From assembly GCF_030815255.1 (NCBI RefSeq), contig NZ_JAUSWN010000004.1, forward strand, positions 1-64,000: DNA of 64,000 nt, in the 5' to 3' direction. The DNA is from Hathewaya limosa. Its GTDB lineage: Bacteria > Bacillota > Clostridia > Clostridiales > Clostridiaceae. This document shows positions 51,059-59,107 of the stretch, piece by piece. Made by a program: the position numbers and the translations under genes. Under the pieces are notes generated by a model. It did not search any database, had not been told where the DNA came from, and saw only the letters and a list, made by a program, of their open reading frames with translations. How positions within the stretch are numbered: position 1 is the stretch's first letter; each line of letters begins with the position of its first letter.

Positions 51059-51398
51059 GTGAGTAAGTCAGATAGTCGCTGCTGATCAAGGTCAGGAGAG
51101 GAAAGTCCGAGCTCCATAGGGCAGGGTGCTGGGTAACTCCCAGTGGAGGCGACTCTAAGGAAAGTGCAACAGAGATATACCGCCAAAGTTTTTTTGGTAA
51201 GGGTGGAAAGGCGAGGTAAGAGCTCACCAGCGCATAGGTGACTATGCGGCTATGTAAACCCCACTTGGAGCAAGATCGAATAGGAAGACATATGGGGCGG
51301 CCCGTCCCGTCTTCGGGTGTATCGCTTGAGTTTATTGGTAACAATAGGCCTAGATAGATGACTATCAAATACAGAACTCGGCTTATAGACTTATCTCG
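51059..51398 (+). ncRNA. rnpB: RNase P RNA, class A type
   Basis: Ribozyme of RNase P, which matures tRNA 5' ends. The conserved cores are visible: 'GAGGAAAGTCCGAGCTCC' near 51097, 'CAACAGAGATATACCGCC' near 51166, 'GGTAAGGGTGGAAAGGCGAGGTAAGAGCTCACC' split region near 51195-51230, and 'ACAGAACTCGGCTTATAGAC' near 51371. The ends GAGTAAGTC and GACTTATCTC pair as the P1 helix. Ends are accurate to a few bases. A protein-like frame on the other strand here is a shadow. Confidence 0.95.
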
Positions 51399-51403
51399 TA
51401 TAT

Positions 51404-51440
51404 GAAAAACACTAGGTTAATGCCTAGTGTTTTTCTTTTT
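51404..51440 (+). terminator. Terminator after rnpB
   Basis: GAAAAACACTAGG and CCTAGTGTTTTTC around TTAATG, followed by TTTTT. Confidence 0.85.
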
Positions 51441-51507
51441 ATGTAAAAATAAAGATCTCCCTCTAAGTCATAGAGGGAGATTGATATTTATATAGTAGAG
51501 TTCTAAA

Positions 51508-52119
51508 TTACCAATTATAATTATAACTTGTTGGATAATTCATCATTTGAGAACCAGGATTCATAGGATTACATTTACAGCATTTACAACATTTATTAAA
51601 TGGTTGTTCGCAATAATGACAAGGTGTACAACAAGGGCAACAAGAACAACAAGGACAACAAGGACAACAACAAGGATTAAATGATGGAGGTGTAGGAACA
51701 TCAGGATTAGTATCCCCATTTCCACCACCATTGTCACCTACTGGACATTGAACTACTACACATTTAGGATCAAATACACTTCCATATACCATATAACATT
51801 GTTGTACAACAGTTGGGAAAGTTTTAGTCAAAACAGTTTGCCAAGTTCCTATAAATACAGCCATTTTTATTGTTAATTCAATGTTAGTAGCTTCTTTAGG
51901 AAAACGAATTTCTGCTTTGGATTGATAAGGAAATCCGTTAGTTGAGTTAGTGAATGTTTCTCCATCAATGGTGTATTTTAGAGAAAAGTAACAATAAAAA
52001 CCACCATTATTGAGAACTTTAATATATCCAACGTTAATAGGAGTAGTAGTACCATTATCACCATTAGTAGTACCACTATTTTGAAGAGAGTTATCTGTTA
52101 TAATTAAATTTTTATCCAT
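51508..52119 (-). CDS. Cys-rich protein with a cytolysin-domain-4-like beta sandwich, putative spore-surface protein
   Basis: The 203-aa protein has three parts. Residues about 25-125 form a beta-rich region with a spacing of 'FPYQSKAEIRFPKEATNIEL', 'GTWQTV' and 'CYMVYGSVFDPKC' that recalls the C-terminal beta-sandwich of thiol-activated cytolysins. A Gly/Asn/Pro linker (128-149) follows. The tail (150-183) has 18 Cys, mostly as CC pairs separated by Pro, Ser or Lys; with 4 more in the first part there are 22 Cys in all. There is no signal peptide, which fits a mother-cell-made coat or exosporium protein better than a secreted toxin. A sigma-K-like promoter lies upstream. Family not recognised with certainty. 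Confidence 0.75.
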   Translation of the reverse strand: MDKNLIITDNSLQNSGTTNGDNGTTTPINVGYIKVLNNGGFYCYFSLKYTIDGETFTNSTNGFPYQSKAEIRFPKEATNIELTIKMAVFIGTWQTVLTKTFPTVVQQCYMVYGSVFDPKCVVVQCPVGDNGGGNGDTNPDVPTPPSFNPCCCPCCPCCSCCPCCTPCHYCEQPFNKCCKCCKCNPMNPGSQMMNYPTSYNYNW

Positions 52120-52172
52120 TGTTAATCACATCACCTTTTGTAGTTTATAGTAAATTTTTGTATTTACAATGT

Positions 52173-52200
52173 TAGTATATGAAAATAAGTTTAATAATGT
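52173..52200 (-). promoter_or_regulatory. Sigma-K-type promoter of the Cys-rich gene
   Basis: On the minus strand the -10 CATATACTA (52173-52181) matches CATAnnnTA exactly. An AC at 52199-52200 lies 17 nt upstream, as in the B. subtilis sigma-K consensus. The overlapping TCACATT also matches six of seven sigma-E -35 bases at 14-nt spacing. Either reading predicts mother-cell expression. Confidence 0.6.
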
Positions 52201-52250
52201 GAATGTGTAAATGAGAAAATAAAAGACAAAATTCTACATTAAATTTAAAA

Positions 52251-52279
52251 TTGAATAGAGAAATTCTTCATAATATAAT
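52251..52279 (+). promoter_or_regulatory. Promoter of the NhaC-family transporter
   Basis: -35 TTGAAT (52251-52256), 17-nt spacer, perfect -10 TATAAT (52274-52279). Confidence 0.7.
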
Positions 52280-52325
52280 ATAATAGTAAGTAAATTTATA
52301 TATGAATAAAGAAAGGGGGAAAAGG

Positions 52326-53636
52326 ATGAGAAATAATCAAATGCTAAAGGAAGTTAAAGAATCAAAACAAAGCATAGGAAATGTATGGGCGTTATTGCCT
52401 TTAGGTGTATTTTTAATCGTATATTTACTAAGTTCCATTATTACAAAAGATTTTTATAAAATGCCTGTAAGTGTAGGGTTTGTTATTGCAGCGATTGTTG
52501 GAATTAGTATGAATAAAACAAAGACTATAGAAGAAAAATTAGATACATTTTGTAAAGGTGCAGGAAATAGTAGCATAATTCTTATGTGTTTAATTTTTAT
52601 CTTAGCAGGATCTTTTGCACAAACAGCTAAAGATATGGGAGCAGTAGAGTCAGTTGTAAATTTAGGATTATCAGTTTTACCATCTAATTTAATGGTAGTA
52701 GGGATTTTTGTTATAGGATGTTTTATTTCATTATCTATAGGAACATCTGTGGGTACTATAGTGGCTTTAACGCCTGTGGCGGTAGCTATTTCACAAAAGT
52801 TAGGAATAGAAATGGGGTTGATTTTAGGTGCAGTTGTAGGAGGAGCTATGTTTGGAGATAATCTTTCTATGATTTCAGACACCACTATTGCAGCTACAAA
52901 GTCACAAGGGGCTCAAATGAAAGATAAATTTAAAAGTAATTTAATACTTTCTGTGCCAACTGCAATTATAACAATAATTATTTTATATTTTTTAGGTGGA
53001 AATCATACAGCTACATTAGATGGAACTTATTCTTTTAATGTTATAAAGATAATTCCTTACTTAGCAGTACTTATAGGAGCTTTAATGGGTATAAATGTAA
53101 TGAAGGTTTTAGTAGTAGGAATAGTTTTATCTGGATTTATAGGTATTTATACTAAGGGCTTTGATTTCTGGGGATTTATAAATTCCATCTCAAAAGGTAT
53201 GCTAGGTATGGGAGAACTTATAATAATTTCTTTAATAGTAGGTGGCATTGTAGAACTTATAAAAGCTAATGGTGGTATAGATTATGTTATAGAATTTATA
53301 AAAAAGAGAATTAAAGGAGAAACTGGAGCTAAACTTGGAATTGCATTACTTGTTAGTTTCATAGATATTTGTACCGCTAATAATACGGTAGCTATAGTTA
53401 TGACAGGTCCTATAGCTAAAGAAATAGGTGAAGAATATAATTTACAACCTAAAAAGGTTGCTAGTATATTAGATATATTTTCTTGTATAGCACAGGGGGG
53501 TATTCCTTATGGGGCACAACTTTTAATGGCAGCAAGTTTAGCTGGAATTAGTTCTTTTGCTATAATGAAATTTTTATTTTATCCTTATTTATTAGCTGTA
53601 ATAACTATGACAGCTATTTTATTAAAAAAGGTATAA
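52326..53636 (+). CDS. NhaC-family Na+/H+ antiporter-like transporter
   Basis: The 436-aa polytopic protein has about eleven transmembrane segments. It contains the family signature 'GGAMFGDNLSMISDTTIAATKSQG' (about residues 175-198) and 'DICTANNTVAIVMTGPIAK'. The NhaC superfamily includes Na+/H+ antiporters and also amino-acid carriers, so the substrate is open. ATG 52326 behind AAAGGGGGAAAAGG was preferred to ATG 52302. It forms its own unit with promoter and terminator. Confidence 0.85.
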   Translation: MRNNQMLKEVKESKQSIGNVWALLPLGVFLIVYLLSSIITKDFYKMPVSVGFVIAAIVGISMNKTKTIEEKLDTFCKGAGNSSIILMCLIFILAGSFAQTAKDMGAVESVVNLGLSVLPSNLMVVGIFVIGCFISLSIGTSVGTIVALTPVAVAISQKLGIEMGLILGAVVGGAMFGDNLSMISDTTIAATKSQGAQMKDKFKSNLILSVPTAIITIIILYFLGGNHTATLDGTYSFNVIKIIPYLAVLIGALMGINVMKVLVVGIVLSGFIGIYTKGFDFWGFINSISKGMLGMGELIIISLIVGGIVELIKANGGIDYVIEFIKKRIKGETGAKLGIALLVSFIDICTANNTVAIVMTGPIAKEIGEEYNLQPKKVASILDIFSCIAQGGIPYGAQLLMAASLAGISSFAIMKFLFYPYLLAVITMTAILLKKV

Positions 53637-53645
53637 CTTATACAT

Positions 53646-53684
53646 AAAAAACCTAAGAATAATAATATGTTCTTAGGTTTTTTT
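53646..53684 (+). terminator. Terminator after the NhaC-family gene
   Basis: AAAAAACCTAAGAA and TTCTTAGGTTTTTT around a loop of 10 nt. Confidence 0.85.
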
Positions 53685-53831
53685 ATAAATGAAATATTAT
53701 ATATAAAGGTGAAAATAATAAACTATATAGATATATTGAAAATAAATGAAGTATAGGATGTAAAAACAAGGGATAGTATAAAAAAAGTGAAATTATCAGA
53801 AAAATTGATGTTTTTAAAATATTTTGTAATT

Positions 53832-53864
53832 AACTATAATTATATGGAGATGAAAATTATAGTT
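53832..53864. promoter_or_regulatory. Inverted repeat upstream of the 2HCT transporter
   Basis: AACTATAATT (53832-53841) and AATTATAGTT (53855-53864) are perfect 10-bp arms 13 nt apart. They lie 44 bp before the start codon and overlap a TATAAT. A regulator site or RNA hairpin is possible. Confidence 0.4.
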
Positions 53865-53907
53865 TTGTTAAGGGGGTTAACAGTAAAAAAATATAGGAGG
53901 AGTACTT

Positions 53908-55209
53908 ATGAATAATCAGACTGTTACTAGAAAGAAAGAACAATATAAAATTATGGGGATGCCTATAAGCATTTTTTTCATTATATCAATTATAGTGTTA
54001 ATTGCAACTTATATTGGCAAATTACCTAAAGGTATGATTGGAGCATTAGCTTTAATGATGGTTGGTGGAGCCATATTAAATGAAATAGGGGATAAAACAC
54101 CTATAATTAATACTTTTTTAGGTGGAGGAGCTATTGTTATTATATTTGGTTCAGCGGCTTTAGTTATGTTTAAAATTTTACCAGAAGATTCCGTGAAAAA
54201 TATTACGATGTTTATGAAAGGCGGAGGTTTTTTAGATTTTTATATTGCTGCACTTATAACAGGAAGTATTTTAGGAATAAGTAGAGAATTACTAGTAAAA
54301 GCTGCACTTAGATATTTACCTGTTATTATTTGTGGTGTACTGGGTGCAATAGGTCTTGTTGCCATTGTAGGAGGAATTACAGGATATGGAGCTCAAAAAG
54401 CTATATTCTATATAGGAATTCCTATTATGGGAGGAGGAATGGGTGCTGGGGCAGTACCTTTATCAAAGATTTTTGGAGAAGCTATGGGAGTAGATCCTTC
54501 ACAAATGTTATCTGTTATGGTACCAGCAGTAGCATTAGGGAATGCTATGGCTATTGTAGCCGGTGGATTGCTTGATAGATTAGGAAAAATTAAACCAAGT
54601 TTATCAGGTGATGGAAAGTTAATGAAAAATGATATAAAAGAAGAAAAAGTTGAAAACGATGAAGAATGTGCAATTGATTTAAAAATGATGGGTATAGGAT
54701 TATTAATGGCTGTTACATTTTATACCTTTGGAAATATAATAAATAAGTTTTTACCTTCAATTCACACATATGCATGGATGATTATTACTGTAGCCGTGGT
54801 TAAAATAGTAGGGATTATACCAAGAAAATTTGAAATAGCTGCAAAACAATGGTTTTCTTTTGTGATGACAAATTTAACACCAGCACTTTTAGTTGGAATA
54901 GGAGTTGCTTATACTAATCTTGGAGAGGTGGTAGCTGCATTTAGCTGGCAATATTTAATACTTGTATTAGCTGTAATAGTGGGAGCTATTATTGGTTCAG
55001 GATTAGGTGGAAAATTAGTAGGATTTTTCCCAATCGAATCAGCAATAACAGCAGGACTTTGCATGGCTAATATGGGAGGTACCGGAGATGTTGCAGTTTT
55101 ATCAGCATCAAATAGAATAGAACTTATGCCCTTTGCACAAATTTCTTCTAGGATAGGTGGGGCATTTATGTTGATTCTTGCAAGTACCTTATTAAGATTG
55201 TTAATTTAA
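53908..55209 (+). CDS. 2-hydroxycarboxylate (citrate/malate type) sodium symporter
   Basis: The 433-aa membrane protein belongs to the 2HCT (CitS/CitP/MaeN) family. Both re-entrant loop regions are visible: 'GGGMGAGAVPLSKIFGEAMG' (about residues 172-191) and 'NMGGTGDVAVLSASNRIELM' with 'PFAQISSRIGGA' (about 389-422). Citrate or malate with Na+ are the known substrates. No citrate lyase or malic enzyme is adjacent. An AGGAGGAG ribosome site precedes the ATG. Confidence 0.93.
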   Translation: MNNQTVTRKKEQYKIMGMPISIFFIISIIVLIATYIGKLPKGMIGALALMMVGGAILNEIGDKTPIINTFLGGGAIVIIFGSAALVMFKILPEDSVKNITMFMKGGGFLDFYIAALITGSILGISRELLVKAALRYLPVIICGVLGAIGLVAIVGGITGYGAQKAIFYIGIPIMGGGMGAGAVPLSKIFGEAMGVDPSQMLSVMVPAVALGNAMAIVAGGLLDRLGKIKPSLSGDGKLMKNDIKEEKVENDEECAIDLKMMGIGLLMAVTFYTFGNIINKFLPSIHTYAWMIITVAVVKIVGIIPRKFEIAAKQWFSFVMTNLTPALLVGIGVAYTNLGEVVAAFSWQYLILVLAVIVGAIIGSGLGGKLVGFFPIESAITAGLCMANMGGTGDVAVLSASNRIELMPFAQISSRIGGAFMLILASTLLRLLI

Positions 55210-55221
55210 TATATTTTATAA

Positions 55222-55259
55222 AAAGTATTCTATTTTATAAAGAAATAGAATACTTTTTT
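55222..55259 (+). terminator. Terminator after the 2HCT gene
   Basis: AAAGTATTCTATTT and AAATAGAATACTTT around ATAAAG, followed by TTT. Confidence 0.85.
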
Positions 55260-55317
55260 ATTTTAAATTTTATTATTTGATATAATAAGGCTATATAAAA
55301 GAACATAGGAGGATTAT

Positions 55318-56211
55318 ATGAATAATTTAAACTTTAATTCAACTATAATTTGTGATGGAGCAATGGGAACTGTATTAATGAAACATGGCTTTAAATTAGG
55401 AGATTGTGCAGAAAGTTATAATTTAAAAAGCCCAAAACTCATAGAACAAATTCATAGAGAGTATTTAGAGGCAGGGGCACAGATTATTACAACTAATACT
55501 TTTGGTGCTAATGCGGTAAATTTGAAAAAATATGGGTATAAACCTAAAGAAGTTATTTTCAAAGCCATAGATATTGGTAAAGAGGCTATAAAGAGCTTTA
55601 ATAAATTAAATACAGATGAAAAAAAATTATTGGCTTTGGATTTAGGACCCTGTGCCATGTTACCACCTTATGGGACTATGAATTTTAATGAGGTATATAA
55701 TCTTTATAAGGAACAAGTTATATGTGGTGTTACTGCTGGTGTAGATTTAATTATTATAGAAACTATGTTATGTATAGAGGAGTCGAAGGCAGCTATATTA
55801 GCAGCGAAGAAATATAGTGATTTGCCTATTATTTGTAGTTTAACTTTTACAAAGGAAAACACAACACTACTAGGAGAAAGTATAGAAAATGTAGTTAAAA
55901 TATTGGAGCCGTTAGGAATACAGTGTATAGGTGCAAATTGTTCTATGGGACCTAAAGGTTTAATAGTAGTAGCTAAAGAATTTAAAAGGTATACCAATCT
56001 GCCACTAATAATGCAACCTAGTGCAGGAATACCCAAGAAAAAAAATGGTGAAAATATTTATGAAATTACACCTTGGGAATTTAGTAATGCACTTAATAAG
56101 ATGGTGGATATAGGAGTATCTGTTGTAGGAGGATGTTGTGGAACTAATCCAGAATTTATACATGTATTAAAAAATAGTATTGAATCTAGAGAGAAAAAGA
56201 AAGGAATTTAA
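55318..56211 (+). CDS. Homocysteine S-methyltransferase family protein
   Basis: The 297-aa protein equals the N-terminal homocysteine-binding module of MetH. The three zinc Cys are visible in 'IGANCSMGP' (about residue 205) and 'GGCCGTNPEF' (about 275-276). 'GDGAMGT'-like 'CDGAMGTVLMKHG' opens the barrel. Lacking cobalamin and folate modules, it could work with S-methylmethionine or with a separate corrinoid protein. ATG after ATAGGAGGATTAT. No SAM or cobalamin riboswitch was seen upstream. Confidence 0.9.
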   Translation: MNNLNFNSTIICDGAMGTVLMKHGFKLGDCAESYNLKSPKLIEQIHREYLEAGAQIITTNTFGANAVNLKKYGYKPKEVIFKAIDIGKEAIKSFNKLNTDEKKLLALDLGPCAMLPPYGTMNFNEVYNLYKEQVICGVTAGVDLIIIETMLCIEESKAAILAAKKYSDLPIICSLTFTKENTTLLGESIENVVKILEPLGIQCIGANCSMGPKGLIVVAKEFKRYTNLPLIMQPSAGIPKKKNGENIYEITPWEFSNALNKMVDIGVSVVGGCCGTNPEFIHVLKNSIESREKKKGI

Positions 56212-56286
56212 ATATTATTATTTAATAAAAAAATAGATGTTTACTTTCACTTTTTAAAAGAAAATGTTAACAAAGTGTAAAAAATG

Positions 56287-56315
56287 TTGATATACTTTTA
56301 AAAAATTTCTATAAT
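56287..56315 (+). promoter_or_regulatory. Promoter of the DUF5673-like gene
   Basis: -35 TTGATA (56287-56292), 17-nt spacer, perfect -10 TATAAT (56310-56315). Confidence 0.7.
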
Positions 56316-56353
56316 TATTAATATAAAAGTTTAAGAAGTGAGAGGAAATAAAT

Positions 56354-56845
56354 ATGATTATGCTTATAATAAACATAGTAATATGGGGAGTACTTATAAT
56401 CACTAGTGCTAGGAATTTTGCAAATAGAAAATATTTAGGACCCAATTTATTATATGATAAGAATAAAAGTCTTTTTAAAATACATAAATATGGATTTATG
56501 ATATTTTTTATAATATATATTGAAATACTACTTTATTATATTCAAAAAAATAGAATGATACAAATTGAACCATTATATTATATTTGTTTTTTAGGGATTT
56601 TTCTTATATTAGTATCTTTATATATAAAAAGAGATTATTTATTAATTACTGAGAAAGGGATTTTGCTTAAAAATAATTGTTTACAATGGCATGAGATTAA
56701 GTATTATATTTGGAATAAAAATACATTAAAAGTGGTAACTAAAAGTAATACTATATTTTTAAAAAATAAGTGGAAATTTAAAGAAAAAGAAACAATAAAC
56801 AAATTATTGGAAAAGTATATTGGAAAAGGAAATTACTTAGAATAA
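56354..56845 (+). CDS. Small membrane protein, DUF5673-like
   Basis: The 163-aa protein has three hydrophobic helices (about 2-18, 47-65, 75-92) and a C-terminal soluble part of about 70 residues ('LLITEKGILLKNNCLQWHEIKYYIWNK'-like) that resembles PH-type DUF5673. Function unknown. ATG after GTGAGAGGAAATAAAT, with a promoter 40 bp upstream. A single gene followed by two other small genes on the same strand. Confidence 0.65.
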   Translation: MIMLIINIVIWGVLIITSARNFANRKYLGPNLLYDKNKSLFKIHKYGFMIFFIIYIEILLYYIQKNRMIQIEPLYYICFLGIFLILVSLYIKRDYLLITEKGILLKNNCLQWHEIKYYIWNKNTLKVVTKSNTIFLKNKWKFKEKETINKLLEKYIGKGNYLE

Positions 56846-56948
56846 TATTTATTGTTTAAATTTTAATATTTATGTAACTTAATATTTATATACTTTAATG
56901 TTATAATAGTGTTTAATGAAGGAATGGGAAAATTACGGGGGGAAGTTT

Positions 56949-57248
56949 ATGGTGAAAGGTAAAAACTCTGTTTTGGGGCGTAATCTTCTAGGCTTATTTT
57001 TGTTTATAAGTTCATTGATTATAATAGTATTAGATATTAAGAATAGATGTTATTTTAAGATTATAATTGATACGTTTATTTTTATTGGAACATACATAAT
57101 ATTTTTTAAAAGAAAGAAGTTAAAAGAATTATTAAAAAAATATAATATACTTAAATATATAATAATTATATGGGGATTTCTTTGGTTATTTGAAGTTTCT
57201 ATATTAATAGGTAAACTTTGTGTTAGTGCTTATTTTTTCTTTGTATAA
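56949..57248 (+). CDS. Small hydrophobic protein of unknown function
   Basis: The 99-aa protein has three hydrophobic stretches (about 12-30, 38-53, 72-99) separated by Lys/Arg-rich loops. An ATG at 56949 follows GGGGGGAAG. An in-frame ATG at 56916 gives a longer form without a ribosome site. Family not recognised. Confidence 0.6.
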   Translation: MVKGKNSVLGRNLLGLFLFISSLIIIVLDIKNRCYFKIIIDTFIFIGTYIIFFKRKKLKELLKKYNILKYIIIIWGFLWLFEVSILIGKLCVSAYFFFV

Positions 57249-57337
57249 TACATAATATAAGTATTTTTAATCTTAAATTCATTATTTATTAAGAAAAGAA
57301 GGTATAATGTATATATACTAAATTGGAGGGTAGATTC

Positions 57338-57898
57338 ATGGATAGAATTATTGATTTTAATGAGTTAAAAAATAAAGCTAGTGATAAAGAGATTGATAAA
57401 TTTGAACAATATATATACTCTTTATATTATTCTGTGGCTCAAGGTGAAATTACTATGGCAGAATTCTCTAAAAAAATAATGAAGTATATGGGGGAAAATA
57501 ATATTTCACAAGAGAAATTCTTTAATATCCAAAAAGAATTTATGAAAAGATATGGATTTGATATGGAAAATTTAGAAGAAGAAATGAAAAGCTATGGAAT
57601 AGATTTAAATAAAAATAACTTGGGAACGGATTATGAAGTAATTAGAAAGACTATGGGTTTTCAAGAGAAGTATAAGGGTAGAATAGGTAATTCTATGGTT
57701 ATTACTTATTCAATAAAAAATGACATAAATAATTTATCTATTCATTTAGAAAATGAAAATGTACTTTTAAAAAGTGAGAAATCAATTGACTTGCAAGATA
57801 ATGAATTAAGTGAATTTCTATGTTCATATAAAAAAGTGGTTGAAAATAAACAACTTAATATTTCTATATGTGAGTTTTGTAAAACATATAATTATTAA
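57338..57898 (+). CDS. DUF3867-like cytoplasmic protein
   Basis: The 186-aa protein ('MDRIIDFNELKNKASDKEID') is hydrophilic, with helical N-terminal half ('EFSKKIMKYMGENNISQEKF') and a beta-rich C-terminal half. It resembles the clostridial DUF3867 family, whose role is unknown to me. ATG 57338 lies 7 nt after TTGGAGGG. A bidirectional terminator follows at 57931. Confidence 0.7.
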   Translation: MDRIIDFNELKNKASDKEIDKFEQYIYSLYYSVAQGEITMAEFSKKIMKYMGENNISQEKFFNIQKEFMKRYGFDMENLEEEMKSYGIDLNKNNLGTDYEVIRKTMGFQEKYKGRIGNSMVITYSIKNDINNLSIHLENENVLLKSEKSIDLQDNELSEFLCSYKKVVENKQLNISICEFCKTYNY

Positions 57899-57930
57899 TA
57901 AAAGATTATTTAATATAATTAAAATTTTAA

Positions 57931-57970
57931 AATAATAGCTAGGTATAAAAAATTATACTTAGCTATTATT
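57931..57970. terminator. Bidirectional terminator between DUF3867 and gtrA genes
   Basis: AATAATAGCTAGGTATAA and TTATACTTAGCTATTATT (one wobble pair) around AAAA, with T/A runs on both sides. Confidence 0.8.
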
Positions 57971-57991
57971 TTAAGTAAAGTTATAAAAAAA

Positions 57992-58420
57992 TTAATGATT
58001 AAAAACAAAAAATTTATTAACTAAAAAAGCTAAAAATCCAGATAAAATAGAAGCTATAGCTTTACTAATATTAGCCCATAATAGTTGAGATATGTTTGGT
58101 ATGTTATACAAACTTAGAAAAGAAAAAATAACACCATTAATTAACATAAAGATTCCTAAAACTGAAGCATACTTGAAATAAGAATTTTTATTAGATTTAA
58201 ACGTGAATCTTTTGTTAAAAAAATATCCATTTATAGAGTACGTAATAAATGAGAGTATATTAAAGATAATTAAAATAGGACCTTTATATATTTTAAAAAT
58301 AAACATTAATAAATTTAGCACTGCTATATCTAAAATAAAGTTACAAGTTCCAACTAATGCATAGGTAATAAGTTGTCTTATATTTTCATTATTTTTTAAA
58401 TTATTAATCATTGTATTCAT
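57992..58420 (-). CDS. GtrA-family membrane protein
   Basis: The 142-aa protein has four transmembrane helices with the family's 'QLITYALVGTCNFILDIAVLN' first segment and 'SYSINGYFFNKRFTF'-like loop ('ITYSINGYFFNKRFTFKSN'). GtrA proteins are thought to flip lipid-linked sugars for cell-surface glycosylation. No glycosyltransferase is adjacent, so the partner is unknown. Confidence 0.85.
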   Translation of the reverse strand: MNTMINNLKNNENIRQLITYALVGTCNFILDIAVLNLLMFIFKIYKGPILIIFNILSFITYSINGYFFNKRFTFKSNKNSYFKYASVLGIFMLINGVIFSFLSLYNIPNISQLLWANISKAIASILSGFLAFLVNKFFVFNH

Positions 58421-58461
58421 CGCCTTAACTTAAAAATTAAACTTATTTAACGCATATAATC

Positions 58462-58490
58462 AGTATACATAAATATTCCTTAATATACAA
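58462..58490 (-). promoter_or_regulatory. gtrA promoter
   Basis: On the minus strand: -35 TTGTAT, 17-nt spacer, -10 TATACT. Confidence 0.6.
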
Positions 58491-58577
58491 ATATTATAAG
58501 AATATACTTATATTAAAAGATTAAAAATAATTAACATAAATTATGTATATATTAAAGTAGAGTATAAAAGGATATAA

Positions 58578-58620
58578 TAAAAAGAGATTTTCAAATTAAT
58601 TTGAAAATCTCTTTTTTATT
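58578..58620. terminator. Perfect palindromic terminator of the 47-aa gene
   Basis: AAAAAGAGATTTTCAAATT and AATTTGAAAATCTCTTTTT form a continuous palindrome with T runs in both directions. It lies 60 bp past the stop of the minus-strand small gene. Confidence 0.8.
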
Positions 58621-58678
58621 ATTAAGGTAATTTAGGTAGAATTAATTAAAATAAATTAAAAAACATATAAGTTAAACC

Positions 58679-58822
58679 TTATTTTTTGTTAACTTTTGTA
58701 CTAACTTGCAAATCTCTTGATTTATAACCGTTTACAGAGTTTAAACTATCCCTTTGCTTTTCTAAAAAAGCATGAAAATGAGAGAATTCATTAAGTGGCA
58801 ATTCTTTTTTTTGTTTACTCAT
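58679..58822 (-). CDS. 47-aa basic protein behind a sigma-G-like promoter
   Basis: The 47-residue frame reads 'MSKQKKELPLNEFSHFHAFL', then 'EKQRDSLNSVNGYKSRDL', then 'QVSTKVNKK'. A strong ribosome site CGGAGGAG lies 6 nt before the ATG. It has its own promoter and terminator, so it looks real though shorter than usual ORF cut-offs. It is hydrophilic and Lys-rich with no transmembrane segment and no Cys. The possible forespore promoter suggests a minor spore-core protein. It does not match SASP alpha/beta or gamma as I know them. Function unknown. Confidence 0.65.
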   Translation of the reverse strand: MSKQKKELPLNEFSHFHAFLEKQRDSLNSVNGYKSRDLQVSTKVNKK

Positions 58823-58878
58823 AGTATTCTCCTCCGATTTTATCTTGCAGTTATTACAAGAGTTATTTGGTTCAATAA

Positions 58879-58908
58879 TAGTATGTGCAGAGTATAAAGT
58901 TTAATGCT
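58879..58908 (-). promoter_or_regulatory. Candidate sigma-G promoter of the 47-aa gene
   Basis: On the minus strand the -10 CATACTA (58879-58885) matches the B. subtilis sigma-G/F-type element. The -35 AGCATT (58903-58908), 17 nt upstream, is a weaker match to tGnATA. Confidence 0.45.
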
Positions 58909-59002
58909 ATAAAAATTTTGTAATTATTAAATAAATTAGAATATAAGTTGAAATAATATGGATATATTTCATATTTAAAAAGTATTAAAGATTTTTAGTA
59001 GG

Positions 59003-59032
59003 TTTACATGGAGAGTTTTGGTATAGTATATT
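59003..59032 (+). promoter_or_regulatory. Candidate rarA promoter
   Basis: -35 TTTACA (59003-59008), 18-nt spacer, -10 TATATT (59027-59032). Confidence 0.4.
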
Positions 59033-59107
59033 TATGATGTAAATCTATTTATCATATAAATTAGTCAATTAATGTTAAAAATAGCATTATAGTAAGGAGA
59101 TGAAACT

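Noticed and set aside
51048..51368. 106-aa minus-strand open frame
   Set aside because: It lies over RNase P RNA, whose conserved core explains the sequence.
55210..55317. SAM or cobalamin riboswitch upstream of the homocysteine methyltransferase
   Set aside because: Only a terminator of the upstream gene and a short leader are present; no riboswitch core was seen in about 60 nt.
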